Counted from the first letter of the stretch, positions 1-8,548 are shown. The stretch is 64,000 nt of DNA from Solibacillus sp. FSL W7-1464 (GCF_038004425.1 NZ_JBBORC010000001.1:907001-971000); one strand, 5' to 3'. Program-made: numbers and translations. Notes: generated from the sequence alone by a model not told the origin.

Positions 1-580
<580 letters not shown>

Positions 581-585
581 AGAAG

Positions 586-627
586 AGCTTCTGTGAAGGA
601 TAACGCCCTTACACAGAAGCTTTTTTG
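586..627 (+). terminator. Rho-independent terminator of coaD
   Basis: Perfect 10-bp stem (AGCTTCTGTG at 586-595 with CACAGAAGCT at 612-621) followed by a run of six T. It ends the rsmD-coaD transcript. Confidence 0.9.
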
Positions 628-686
628 GTATTCGCATTATTATTGTGGAATATATAGTTGCATAACACACCCTATAAAAAACCGGA

Positions 687-748
687 GTTGATTGGAATGG
701 AGGGCGGCAGACTCCCGCGGAAAGCGTCCGCCCGCAACGGAAATCAAC
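687..748. repeat. Dispersed structured repeat, short form (copy 1)
   Basis: A 62-bp element with inverted ends GTTGATT (687-693) and AATCAAC (742-748) and an inner perfect 6-bp stem GGGCGG (702-707) with CCGCCC (728-733). The first 17 or so bases (GTTGATTGGAATGGAGG) match the left end of the copy at 33410 and the GGAAATCAAC right end matches as well, but the core is different. It lies between the coaD terminator and the 3' end of the reverse-strand ylbJ-like gene. Confidence 0.75.
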
Positions 749-770
749 GGACTTTATTAAAAAACTTTTT

Positions 771-1649
771 CTATAAAAACAGCAGGAAAAATAATATTGG
801 AATGACGATGCTGTAAACAGCGCGTGTGAAAATATACGGACGAATCGCAATATTGGCTGAGCGGGCAATTACGATTACTTGCAGGTGAATACTTAAGCTT
901 TGGGTCGTCAAGAATACAACCGTTAAAAATATGAGCATGTCGCCATACAGTTGCTGGTGAAGCAGATGTAACCCGTTCGTCACTTCAAGAAAGCTGGCAA
1001 TTCCAATTTCTAAATAGGTAGGAATTGATTTGAAAACAACTTCGACACTATGTAGAAACACTTGGTAAATCGTTGTAAAAAAAATGATTGTTGTTGCTAC
1101 AATTAATATTGTAGGAGCACTTTCCTTAATGCTGGACGTAAAAGGTGTCGGGTCTTTAGGTGCTTTATGCACTTCTTTTGAAAGCGGTGGAGAAAATTTA
1201 TATACGGCAATCAATAAAATGAATGAAAAGCTATGTAATAAAATTAAATATTGCCAGCTGAATGTTGTAGAATTTAATAAATCGCTTCCGACAAAGCCGA
1301 ATAAAAAAAGCGGGCTTGGACAATGGCAAATACCAAGCAAATAGGCAGCCTGCTGCTTTGTGATCGAATTACGTTTCACGAGTTGCGTAATTGTAGCAGC
1401 ACCTGTAGGATACCCCCCGATTGCACTAATTCCGTAAGTTTGCAAAAAAACGATAAAGGGCGAATTGTTATAAGAATGCGTCAATTTTAAAAGCCATGTC
1501 GTCAATACTAAATACGGCAGTAAATATGGAAATAAAGCTTCCATAAATAGCGATACACCAATGTCTGCGCCTACATGTGTCATTTCCGGAAAAAATAATA
1601 ATAAACTAATTAATGTTATACATAAAAGGATTGTCCAAATATTTTTCAT
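771..1649 (-). CDS. YlbJ/SpoVV-like integral membrane protein (short form)
   Basis: A very hydrophobic protein with about eight predicted membrane segments. The central GYPTGAATITQLV and CHCPSPLFLFG stretches and the synteny after coaD point to the YlbJ family (nucleoside-recognition/gate fold). In B. subtilis that protein (SpoVV) is a sigma-E product needed for dipicolinate passage into the forespore. At 292 residues it is about 100 shorter than B. subtilis YlbJ, so it may be a reduced or diverged paralogue. The frame extends to a TTG at 1703, but that region contains a CATACAAT element resembling a sigma-E -10 box, so the ATG at 1649 (MKNIWTILL, a natural signal-anchor start) is preferred. 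No good ribosome-binding site supports either start. Confidence 0.6.
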   Translation of the reverse strand: MKNIWTILLCITLISLLLFFPEMTHVGADIGVSLFMEALFPYLLPYLVLTTWLLKLTHSYNNSPFIVFLQTYGISAIGGYPTGAATITQLVKRNSITKQQAAYLLGICHCPSPLFLFGFVGSDLLNSTTFSWQYLILLHSFSFILLIAVYKFSPPLSKEVHKAPKDPTPFTSSIKESAPTILIVATTIIFFTTIYQVFLHSVEVVFKSIPTYLEIGIASFLEVTNGLHLLHQQLYGDMLIFLTVVFLTTQSLSIHLQVIVIARSANIAIRPYIFTRAVYSIVIPILFFLLFL

Positions 1650-1692
1650 CCTTTTCAATATTTTGTCATTCGCTCGTTCAAATGCTACACTA

Positions 1693-1700
1693 ATTGTATG
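1693..1700 (-). promoter_or_regulatory. Possible sigma-E -10 element for the ylbJ-like gene
   Basis: On the reverse strand CATACAAT matches the sigma-E -10 consensus CATACAHT fully. No convincing -35 block is seen at the usual 14-bp spacing, so this is tentative. If used, transcription would begin inside the long version of the reading frame. Confidence 0.3.
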
Positions 1701-1857
1701 CAATTGATGTTTAAATTAGTATATCAACTAATCGGCATGCAATTTTTCGGGAACGAATTTTGACATGAAACCGTCTTATTATTTGTTGGTAAATAACAAA
1801 AATCAGTCCTGATCCACTGATGCCAATGCGAAATCGATTAATTATAGAGGAGTTTAA

Positions 1858-2910
1858 ATGATGGGGAATAAAGGGAAAATAGCATTTGGCCTGTTTTTAG
1901 TGATATTAATGGGTTTGTCTTTCTATAGATTGGAATATTATATTACAAAACCGGGTGGTACATATAATGTAAGCGAATTTCTGGCGATTCAAAATGGGGA
2001 TCAAGACGATGAAGGCTCGTTTTATATGACGACCGTTGCAATGGGGCAGGCAACTCCGTTAACTTATGCGATGGCATCCTTCGCGGATTATTATGATATT
2101 GTAAAATTAAAAGATGTACGCCAAGAGGAAGAGGATGACGAAGAGTATAATGTTCGTCAATTGAAATATATGACGGACTCCCAGTTTAATGCAACATATG
2201 TAGCGTTCAATCGAGCTGGTCTTGATTATCAGGTGACCTATAAAGGACTCTATGTATTGAATGTACTAGCAGAAGGTGCTGCAGACGGACATTTAACGCC
2301 GGGAGATGAAATTGTTGAAGTGGATAGTGAACGTATTGACAGTTTGGAAACGTTCCGTACGCTCATTGCACCGAAAGTTAAGGGAGATACGATTAATTTA
2401 GTTGTGAAACGTGATGGAAAGCTTATTGATGAAACGTTGAAGATTAAGGAAATTCCAGGTTCTGAAGGACGTTTCGGTATCGGGATCACCTATTCTGAAA
2501 GTAAATCGATCAAGACCGATCCGAAAGTGACTGTCAAAACAGAAGATATTGGGGGGCCGTCTGCCGGATTAATGTTTACATTGGAGCTGCTGAATCAGTT
2601 AGTCGATGAAGATTTAACAAAAGGCTATGAAATTGCAGGTACCGGTGAAATGCTGGAGGATGGAACGGTAGGCCGAATTGGCGGTATTGAGAAAAAAGTC
2701 GTTTCTGCAGATAAAGAAGGTGTCGATATTTTCTTTGCGCCTGATGATGAAATAACAGAAGAAATGCTTGAGTACAACCCAAGCATTACTTCGAATTATG
2801 AGGTGGCTGCCCAAACAGCAAAAGCGATTAATTCCGATATGAAAGTCATTCCTGTCAAAACAATCGATGATGCCCTGAATTATTTAAAACAACTACAACC
2901 GAAAAATTAA
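1858..2910 (+). CDS. ylbL: YlbL/SepM-type PDZ and Lon-like serine protease
   Basis: A membrane-anchored secreted protease. Residues 8-22 form an N-terminal anchor, a PDZ domain spans roughly residues 120-205, and a Lon-type (S16) catalytic domain follows. The Ser-Lys dyad is visible as S235 in GGPSAG and K280 in IGGIEKK. Family members such as streptococcal SepM trim secreted peptides, and the B. subtilis protein belongs to the ylb cluster. Two consecutive ATGs (1858 and 1861) follow AGAGGAG; the second has the better spacing (8 nt). The stop overlaps the convergent ylbM stop. B. subtilis ylbK is not present upstream. Confidence 0.92.
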   Translation: MMGNKGKIAFGLFLVILMGLSFYRLEYYITKPGGTYNVSEFLAIQNGDQDDEGSFYMTTVAMGQATPLTYAMASFADYYDIVKLKDVRQEEEDDEEYNVRQLKYMTDSQFNATYVAFNRAGLDYQVTYKGLYVLNVLAEGAADGHLTPGDEIVEVDSERIDSLETFRTLIAPKVKGDTINLVVKRDGKLIDETLKIKEIPGSEGRFGIGITYSESKSIKTDPKVTVKTEDIGGPSAGLMFTLELLNQLVDEDLTKGYEIAGTGEMLEDGTVGRIGGIEKKVVSADKEGVDIFFAPDDEITEEMLEYNPSITSNYEVAAQTAKAINSDMKVIPVKTIDDALNYLKQLQPKN

Positions 2911-4115
2911 TAGCGAATAGGCGGAGTTTTATAATCTTCGTCTATTTTTTTATTTGAAAATTGCTGAATGCCTAATTGGTACATCTGGGTCGCATGCAGA
3001 TCAATCGACAATATTGGATCGCTGACAGCTGCAACTCGGCTGATGAGCGGCAGTGAAAGGGACTTTTTAATACTTGAAATATATTGCTGACCTGCTGATG
3101 TCATGCCCAATATCCGAATATATGTAGGGCTTGTATAGGCATGTAACTGTTCTTTCGTGACCCCTGTATAAATATGCGTCAGCATTCGCTGAAGTCTTGT
3201 CCATGTGTAACGCTTCGATTTTAAAGCATTCATAAATTCCGCAAAGTCCGAACTCATTCTTGCATATTTGATGAGTGAGTTTTCAAGCCCTTCTGATACG
3301 TCTGCATACTGTTTCAGTTGCTGTGGGGTATGTCTTAGTATCGCATACTGCAATAATGGCCAAAAGCTTTCCCAGCTTGCAAAACGCCCATGTTCTGCGT
3401 GCCATTGTACAAGTTGCTCAATACTTGCTTCTGGTAAATACTGTGTTACCTGTTCTAGTGACTGACCGTTAAACAACGCCTGACGAATCCCTGTAGCACT
3501 GGCAATTTCGCTGCTTGTATCAATTGCATCGTGATATCCTGCCGCTATTCGCTGAATGGTAGCAGGTTTCATAACGGTCTGAAACTGCTCTGTTGCTTCT
3601 ACGTAATGAAAGCCTAATATATTATTTGGTTGCCCTAAATCAATGTATGCATTCGGGGAAAGTTGTTTAAGCTGTTCATATGCCGTAAAAAGTGCTTGCG
3701 GATAGCTTTTGCCTTGCTGAATTGTTTCTTTAATGATGGAGTTATAGAGCGTACGATTGCTATCGATTAATTGAAATGTGTTGAGAAACGGCGTGATGCT
3801 TCCTTGTTCGCTCCCGAATGCCAATGTCGTGCACTGCATTGCTTCCAATAGTTGTACAGCACCTGAAGCAAAACCAGTTGCCTGAGCGGTACTGAAAATA
3901 TAAGGAAGTTCGATTACGACGTCAACTCCGCTTGCGAGTGCCATTTTTGTCCGATGCCATTTGTCGACGAGAGCCGGTTCTCCCCGCTGTAAAAATTGAC
4001 CGCTCATAACAGCAACCGCAACATCACTGTTCGTTGTGCGTTTTGCTTCGTTTACGTGATGCAGATGGCCATTATGGAACGGATTATATTCAACAATTAT
4101 ACCGACGGCTTGCAT
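2907..4115 (-). CDS. tmcAL: tRNA(Met) cytidine acetate ligase TmcAL (YlbM)
   Basis: TmcAL makes N4-acetylcytidine at the wobble base of elongator tRNA-Met from acetate and ATP. The protein starts MQAVGIIVEYNPFHNGH, where NPFHNGH is the nucleotidyltransferase-type ATP site. The length of 402 residues is close to the family norm (about 400-415). The start is ATG at 4115 because GGGGGAAG precedes it at correct spacing; the reading frame continues upstream without stop but without homology. It is convergent with ylbL and divergent from ylbN, with its own promoter in the shared upstream region. Confidence 0.92.
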   Translation of the reverse strand: MQAVGIIVEYNPFHNGHLHHVNEAKRTTNSDVAVAVMSGQFLQRGEPALVDKWHRTKMALASGVDVVIELPYIFSTAQATGFASGAVQLLEAMQCTTLAFGSEQGSITPFLNTFQLIDSNRTLYNSIIKETIQQGKSYPQALFTAYEQLKQLSPNAYIDLGQPNNILGFHYVEATEQFQTVMKPATIQRIAAGYHDAIDTSSEIASATGIRQALFNGQSLEQVTQYLPEASIEQLVQWHAEHGRFASWESFWPLLQYAILRHTPQQLKQYADVSEGLENSLIKYARMSSDFAEFMNALKSKRYTWTRLQRMLTHIYTGVTKEQLHAYTSPTYIRILGMTSAGQQYISSIKKSLSLPLISRVAAVSDPILSIDLHATQMYQLGIQQFSNKKIDEDYKTPPIRY

Positions 4116-4203
4116 AAACTTCCCCCTTACGCTAAAATAGTTTTTTGTTCGCATCAATGCGTTCGAAATGAATGTATCTTTGCGATATGTTAGAATTAAT
4201 TTG

Positions 4204-4232
4204 ATTATAAGCACGTTTTGTAATAGTGACAA
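4204..4232 (-). promoter_or_regulatory. Sigma-A promoter for ylbM (tmcAL)
   Basis: On the reverse strand TTGTCA, a 17-bp spacer and TATAAT. It is 89 bp upstream of the tmcAL start and almost back to back with the forward ylbN promoter. Confidence 0.7.
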
Positions 4233-4241
4233 GAAATTATC

Positions 4242-4270
4242 TTGACATCTTTTTTTATGGGCTATATAAT
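4242..4270 (+). promoter_or_regulatory. Consensus sigma-A promoter for ylbN-rpmF
   Basis: TTGACA (4242-4247), 17-bp spacer, TATAAT (4265-4270): a perfect match to the housekeeping consensus, about 30 bp before the ylbN start. It fits a ribosomal-protein operon. Confidence 0.88.
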
Positions 4271-4299
4271 AAACAGTGTTGTCTCGAGGTGATTAACGA

Positions 4300-4833
4300 A
4301 TGAAATGGTCAATTCATCAATTATCAAAGTTTCGAAAAGACGGAATGCCGATTGATACAGTAGTTCAGTTGGATGAAGTAAAAAATCGTAACACCGATAT
4401 ACGTAACGTTTCACCCGTTCATGTAAAAGGGCTTTGTACTTTTGGTGCATCGCAAATGACTTGTCAATTAACGATTAGCACTACATTGACGCTTCCATGT
4501 GCACGCACGTGGGAAGATGTTGAATATCCTGTGAACATTGAAACGGTAGAAGTTTTCAGCTGGACCGATGAGAGAAATCGCGGGAATGTTGAGGGCGATA
4601 TCCATTATGTTGATGGTGACGTTGTTGATATGAAACCAGTCCTGGAAGAATTAATTCTTCTGGAAGTACCGATGCAAGTATTCAAAGAGAATACCGAAGG
4701 ACAAGTGCATGGCGGTAAAGGCTGGGACTATTCAACGGATGAAGATGTAGAAAAAGCTAAGGAAGTTGACGAACCAAAATTGGATCCAAGACTGGCTGCT
4801 TTAGCTAAGTATTTTGATCAAACAGATGAATAA
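4300..4833 (+). CDS. ylbN: YceD/DUF177 family protein YlbN
   Basis: A 177-residue DUF177 protein. The gene is almost always found directly before rpmF. Members contribute to 23S rRNA metabolism in plants and some bacteria, but the biochemical role is not settled. Visible family features are the C-A-R-T-W turn ([14 protein letters not shown]) followed by an acidic C-terminal half. The start is ATG at 4300 with GAGGTGAT upstream. It sits 23 bp before rpmF and shares its strong promoter. Confidence 0.88.
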   Translation: MKWSIHQLSKFRKDGMPIDTVVQLDEVKNRNTDIRNVSPVHVKGLCTFGASQMTCQLTISTTLTLPCARTWEDVEYPVNIETVEVFSWTDERNRGNVEGDIHYVDGDVVDMKPVLEELILLEVPMQVFKENTEGQVHGGKGWDYSTDEDVEKAKEVDEPKLDPRLAALAKYFDQTDE

Positions 4834-4856
4834 ATATCTGTAAGGAGGTGCCATCA

Positions 4857-5030
4857 ATGGCTGTACCATTTAGAAGAACTTCTAAAACTGCAAAAAGAAA
4901 GCGTCGTACGCATTTCAAATTATCTGTACCTGGTATGGTAGCTTGCCCAAACTGTGGAGAAGCTAAACTATCTCACCGTGTTTGCAAAGCTTGCGGACAA
5001 TACAAAGGTAAAGAAGTAGTAGCGAAATAA
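4857..5030 (+). CDS. rpmF: 50S ribosomal protein L32
   Basis: A 57-residue basic protein of the large ribosomal subunit. It begins [19 protein letters not shown] and carries a zinc ribbon with C30, C33, C43 and C46, i.e. the zinc-binding (C+) form. ATG at 4857 follows a near-perfect AAGGAGGTG; the in-frame GTG nine bases upstream overlaps that site and is rejected. It is the last gene of the ylbN-rpmF unit, closed by a 16-bp-stem terminator. Confidence 0.97.
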   Translation: MAVPFRRTSKTAKRKRRTHFKLSVPGMVACPNCGEAKLSHRVCKACGQYKGKEVVAK

Positions 5031-5049
5031 TTCAGTATTTACGCTATAT

Positions 5050-5091
5050 AAAGACTAGTTAAGAGACCATGGCTCTTAACTAGTCTTTTTT
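5050..5091 (+). terminator. Rho-independent terminator after rpmF
   Basis: 16-bp perfect stem (5050-5065 with 5073-5088) around ACCATGG, ending in a T run. Confidence 0.93.
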
Positions 5092-5110
5092 CTGTTTTTA
5101 CATAGAAGCA

Positions 5111-5139
5111 TTGTCAAAACAATAGCGCTCAACTATTAT
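5111..5139 (+). promoter_or_regulatory. Probable sigma-A promoter of the enoyl-CoA hydratase gene
   Basis: TTGTCA (5111-5116), 17-bp spacer, TATTAT (5134-5139), about 45 bp before the start codon. Confidence 0.6.
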
Positions 5140-5185
5140 TAGAATAGTTTGATATATTGAAATAATTACTAAAGGGGATGGGGAA

Positions 5186-5950
5186 GTGGATTATTTAATT
5201 CAGAATGAAGATGGGATTCTAACATTTACAATTAATCGCGAAGAAAAACGAAATGCCATAAACTATGCGGTGATGGATGGTTTAAAGGAAGTAATTACGT
5301 ACATAAAAGAACATGATGATGTGCGCTTTTTAGTTATTACAGGTGCAGGGGAAAAGTCATTTTGCTCGGGCGGGGACTTGTCGGAGTTTCATAGTCTGGA
5401 AACAGAAGAAGAGGCATTTGGCATGCTGAGTAAAATGGGGCATATTTTATATGATTTAGCGACATTGCCCGTACCGACAATTGCATTAATTAATGGAACG
5501 GCTGTAGGCGGAGGTTGTGAAATTGCGACGGCTTGTGACTTCCGGCTGATGTCTTCACATGCAAAAGCCGGCTTCATCCAAGGGACACTGGCGATTACGT
5601 CCGGTTGGGGTGGCGGAACTTATTTATTTGAGCGGGGCCTGCGCCATGACCGTGCATTAAAAATGCTGGTCGACGCCAAGCCGTATGACGCGCAAACGTT
5701 ATATGAGATCGGATGGGCGATGCGTGTGTATATTGAAGGGACGAAAGAGCAGGCTCTAGCAGATTTCATCGAGCATATGGCGAAAATCCATCCTTCTGTC
5801 CACCAGGCGTATAAAGAGATTGAATTAAGAAAATGGCGTGAGCGCAATATGTACGACCGTGTGATGGATGAAATAAAATTATGTGCCAAGCTGTGGGAAT
5901 CCGAAGCTCATCACAAGGCAGTACAGAACTTTCTCGAGAAGAAAAAATAA
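5186..5950 (+). CDS. Enoyl-CoA hydratase/isomerase family protein
   Basis: A 254-residue crotonase-fold protein. The two oxyanion-hole segments are visible: FCSGGDLSEF near residue 65 and NGTAVGGGCEIATACDF near residue 105. Crotonase-fold enzymes act on CoA thioesters by hydration, isomerisation or hydrolysis; which reaction applies here cannot be decided from sequence. The start is GTG at 5186 after AAAGGGGATGGGGA. It lies about 760 bp before a biotin carrier and carboxyltransferase pair, so a role in a carboxylated acyl-CoA pathway (as in the yng cluster of B. subtilis) is possible but only inferred. Confidence 0.88.
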   Translation: MDYLIQNEDGILTFTINREEKRNAINYAVMDGLKEVITYIKEHDDVRFLVITGAGEKSFCSGGDLSEFHSLETEEEAFGMLSKMGHILYDLATLPVPTIALINGTAVGGGCEIATACDFRLMSSHAKAGFIQGTLAITSGWGGGTYLFERGLRHDRALKMLVDAKPYDAQTLYEIGWAMRVYIEGTKEQALADFIEHMAKIHPSVHQAYKEIELRKWRERNMYDRVMDEIKLCAKLWESEAHHKAVQNFLEKKK

Positions 5951-5985
5951 CTCGTTAACAGATTGCCTGGCTATATTTTAAGATT

Positions 5986-6083
5986 GTTGGTTGGGGTGGA
6001 GCGAATGCTAAGATCGTCACGTCCTGTGACAACGCATTCATGGCCAACATCGTGTTGGCCTCCGACCCGCAATAGAAATCAAC
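5986..6083. repeat. Dispersed structured repeat, long form (copy 2)
   Basis: A 98-bp element bounded by GTTGGTT (5986-5992) and AATCAAC (6077-6083), which pair with one G-T wobble. Inside are a 6-bp stem GAATGC/GCATTC (6003-6008 with 6034-6039) enclosing a GTCAC-GTCCT-GTGAC hairpin (6016-6030), and an 8-bp-stem hairpin GGCCAACA-TCG-TGTTGGCC (6042-6060). The core is nearly identical to the copy at 33410-33513. It lies between the enoyl-CoA hydratase gene and the RsfA-like gene. Confidence 0.85.
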
Positions 6084-6189
6084 TTCACCTAGTTACGATG
6101 AAAACTATTTTTATCGTAACTTTTTTTGTTTTTAAGTCTATTTTGTTCATCATGGCATATAGTAGTAAAAAATATGAGGTGGTGCAACT

Positions 6190-6576
6190 GTGGAGCAAAA
6201 AAGAAGGAAAGATCAGTGGACAATTGCAGACGATGAAAAGTTAGCTGAAATTGTGATTCAGACAGTTCAAAACGGACGTACACAACTAGAAGCTTTTGAG
6301 CAGGCAGCACAGGAGTTAAACCGGACGAAGCAAGCTTGCGGCTTTCGCTGGAATAAAACATTGCGGGCACAGTATGGACAGGTTTTGAATAGTGTCAGAA
6401 AGCGACCGAAGCAGTTGATGCGCAGTCACTTAAAATTGGCGTTATCTAGTTTTGAAGAGTTGACAGAAGCATATAACGAACTAGAAATGAAATATTCGGA
6501 ACTGCAATCAGAATACGACAAAATTACAAAGTGGTTACAACAAGGGGTCGCATTAACAAAAGGGAAACCGAGTTAG
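6190..6576 (+). CDS. RsfA-family (YlbO-like) Myb/SANT DNA-binding regulator
   Basis: A 128-residue protein. Residues 8-60 form a Myb/SANT-like helix-turn-helix (DQWTIADDEKLAEIV and CGFRWNKTLR), followed by a linker and a C-terminal coiled coil (about residues 88-120). RsfA of B. subtilis modulates sigma-F-dependent genes during sporulation and YlbO is its paralogue at this locus, so a sporulation role is likely by family and synteny. The start is GTG at 6190 with GAGGTGGTG just upstream. Targets cannot be told from the sequence. Confidence 0.82.
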   Translation: MEQKRRKDQWTIADDEKLAEIVIQTVQNGRTQLEAFEQAAQELNRTKQACGFRWNKTLRAQYGQVLNSVRKRPKQLMRSHLKLALSSFEELTEAYNELEMKYSELQSEYDKITKWLQQGVALTKGKPS

Positions 6577-6624
6577 AGAAATACCGGTTACAAATAGAAA
6601 TAAAATAATTTTTCGAGAAAATAA

Positions 6625-6653
6625 TTGTAATTAATTTTAAGGCTACTTACAAT
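6625..6653 (+). promoter_or_regulatory. Probable promoter of the biotin carrier/carboxyltransferase pair
   Basis: TTGTAA (6625-6630), 17-bp spacer, TACAAT (6648-6653). A short direct repeat AGCGCAA-GT-AGCGCAA follows at about 6667-6682, where an operator could be. Confidence 0.5.
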
Positions 6654-6710
6654 AGAAGTAGAAACATAGCGCAAGTAGCGCAAATATCTTCTAACAAGGG
6701 GGCCTTTTGC

Positions 6711-6923
6711 ATGGCGGAAGTAAAAGCACAGATGGCAGGGACAGTATTCGAGGTAAGCGTTAAAGAAGGGGACAATGTGACAAAAGGGCAAACACTCATC
6801 ATTTTGGAATCGATGAAAATGGAAATCCCGCATGAGGCGGAAGCGGATGGGACAGTAGCAAAAATTACTGTTGCTGAAGGAGATTTCGTTGAAGAGAATG
6901 ATATTTTAGTAGAATTAGCTTAA
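6711..6923 (+). CDS. Biotin/lipoyl carrier protein (biotin carboxyl carrier, short form)
   Basis: A 70-residue stand-alone biotinyl domain. The biotin-accepting lysine is K36 in ESMKMEIP, and paired beta-hammerhead halves lie on both sides. It would carry carboxybiotin to the carboxyltransferase encoded 17 bp downstream. Such short carriers are typical of acyl-CoA carboxylases like B. subtilis YngHB rather than of AccB, which has an extra N-terminal part. ATG at 6711 follows AAGGGGGCC. No biotin carboxylase gene is near, so that subunit must come from elsewhere. Confidence 0.9.
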   Translation: MAEVKAQMAGTVFEVSVKEGDNVTKGQTLIILESMKMEIPHEAEADGTVAKITVAEGDFVEENDILVELA

Positions 6924-6940
6924 GTGATGGAGGAACGATA

Positions 6941-8479
6941 ATGACACAGCCTACTTATAACGAACACTTACAGCAAAAAATAGAACAAATATACGCAGGC
7001 GGGCAACCAAAATATCACGAAAAATTAAAAGAGTCGAATAAACTGTTTGTCCGGGATCGCTTGAAACTACTGTTTGATGATGGAGTTTATGAAGAAGATG
7101 CACGTTTTGCAAACTATGAAGCCGGAGATTTGCCTGCAGATGGCGTTGTAACAGCTATCGGGCAAATTGACGGGCAAACAGTTTGTGTTATGGCAAATGA
7201 CTCTACTATCAAAGCCGGGTCATGGGGTTCGCGAACAGTTGAAAAAATTATCCGTATTCAGGAGACTGCGGAAAAGATGCAAGTACCGATGCTTTACTTA
7301 GTCGATTCTGCAGGGGCACGCATTACAGATCAGCTGGAAATGTTCCCGGGGCGACGAGGGGCAGGTCGTATTTTCCATAATCAGGTACGTATGAGCGGGA
7401 TGATTCCTCAAATATGTATTTTATTCGGTCCATCAGCTGCAGGAGGTGCCTATATACCGGCCTTTTGTGACATCGTTATTATGGTGGACGGAAATGCTTC
7501 AATGTACTTAGGATCACCGAGGATGGCTGAAAAAGTAATCGGTGAAAAGGTTTCGCTTGAGGAAATGGGCGGAGCGCGTATGCACTGTACCGTCAGCGGT
7601 TGTGGGGATGTATTGGCTGAAAATGAAGAACAGGCAATCCGTGAAGCGAGACGCTATATCAGTTATTTCCCTGCAAACTTCGCGGAATTTCCGCCAATAG
7701 ATGAAACGAAGGAACCGGTAAACGGAAGAACACTGGAAGAGATTATTCCGGAGAATCAGAATGCGCCATTCGATATGTATGAATGTATCGAACAGCTGAT
7801 AGATGAAGGCAGCTTTTTTGAAATTAAAAAGCTCTTTGCATCTGAACTGATCACAGGGCTTGCCCGCATTGATGGGCAAGTTGTAGGAATTATCGCCAAT
7901 CAGCCGAAAGTAAAAGGCGGCGTATTGTTTATCGACTCTGCCGACAAAGCGGCGAAGTTTATTACGCTTTGTGATGCGTTCTCCATTCCGCTGTTATTCT
8001 TAGCGGATGTACCGGGCTTTATGATCGGCACAAAAGTGGAAAAGGCGGGGATTATTCGACATGGAGCAAAATTTATATCGGCGATGAGTTCGGCGACGGT
8101 GCCTAAAATTTCGGTTATCGTACGTAAAGCTTATGGAGCTGGTCTTTATGCGATGTGCGGACCGGCATTTGAACCGGATGCAGTCATTGCATTGCCGACT
8201 GCCCAAATAGCGGTAATGGGTCCGGAAGCGGCGGTAAATGCTGTTTATTCAAATAAAATCGAGGCGATTGAAGATCCGAAAGAGCGAATTCAGTTTGTGA
8301 AACAAAAAATCGCAGAGTACAAGGAAGAAATCGATTTATATAGACTGGCTTCCGAAATGGTAATTGATGATATTGTTGCACCAAATCAATTACGACATAC
8401 ATTAATTCAACGCTTTAATTACTATAATTCGAAACAAATTGTTTTACCATATCGAAAACATCCGGTATATCCAGTATAA
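6941..8479 (+). CDS. Acyl-CoA carboxylase carboxyltransferase subunit (YngE/PccB-like)
   Basis: A 512-residue carboxyltransferase with the two crotonase-like halves of the PccB/MmdA/AccD5 family. Visible marks are the N-domain LVDSAGARITDQ, the SAAGGAYIPAF acyl-CoA oxyanion loop, and the C-domain FLADVPGFMIG and KAYGAGLYAM loops. It transfers CO2 from carboxybiotin to an acyl-CoA such as propionyl-, methylcrotonyl- or another short-chain CoA; the substrate is not decided by sequence alone. A decarboxylase role (MmdA) is less likely without membrane subunits. It is co-transcribed with the carrier and closed by a terminator. Confidence 0.9.
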   Translation: MTQPTYNEHLQQKIEQIYAGGQPKYHEKLKESNKLFVRDRLKLLFDDGVYEEDARFANYEAGDLPADGVVTAIGQIDGQTVCVMANDSTIKAGSWGSRTVEKIIRIQETAEKMQVPMLYLVDSAGARITDQLEMFPGRRGAGRIFHNQVRMSGMIPQICILFGPSAAGGAYIPAFCDIVIMVDGNASMYLGSPRMAEKVIGEKVSLEEMGGARMHCTVSGCGDVLAENEEQAIREARRYISYFPANFAEFPPIDETKEPVNGRTLEEIIPENQNAPFDMYECIEQLIDEGSFFEIKKLFASELITGLARIDGQVVGIIANQPKVKGGVLFIDSADKAAKFITLCDAFSIPLLFLADVPGFMIGTKVEKAGIIRHGAKFISAMSSATVPKISVIVRKAYGAGLYAMCGPAFEPDAVIALPTAQIAVMGPEAAVNAVYSNKIEAIEDPKERIQFVKQKIAEYKEEIDLYRLASEMVIDDIVAPNQLRHTLIQRFNYYNSKQIVLPYRKHPVYPV

Positions 8480-8490
8480 TAAATTTACCT

Positions 8491-8519
8491 AAAGGTCTGT
8501 CTTGAAGGCAGACCTTTTT
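8491..8519 (+). terminator. Terminator after the carboxyltransferase gene
   Basis: Stem AAAGGTCTGTC/GGCAGACCTTT with one G-T pair and a loop of about five bases, followed by a short T run. Confidence 0.8.
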
Positions 8520-8548
8520 AATTCGAAATAAATTTGAGGTATAATAAA

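Noticed and set aside
1084-1344. 86-codon forward frame opposite the ylbJ-like gene
   Set aside because: It is antisense to a membrane protein gene and has no homology-like features; a shadow frame.
5963-6244. 93-codon forward open frame after the enoyl-CoA hydratase gene
   Set aside because: It reads through the structured repeat and the RsfA gene start in another frame, with no ribosome-binding site and no recognisable domain.
8540-8545. TATAAT just before the panE-like start codon as a promoter
   Set aside because: No -35 at 16-18 bp, and it would produce a leaderless message despite a good ribosome-binding site; probably chance.
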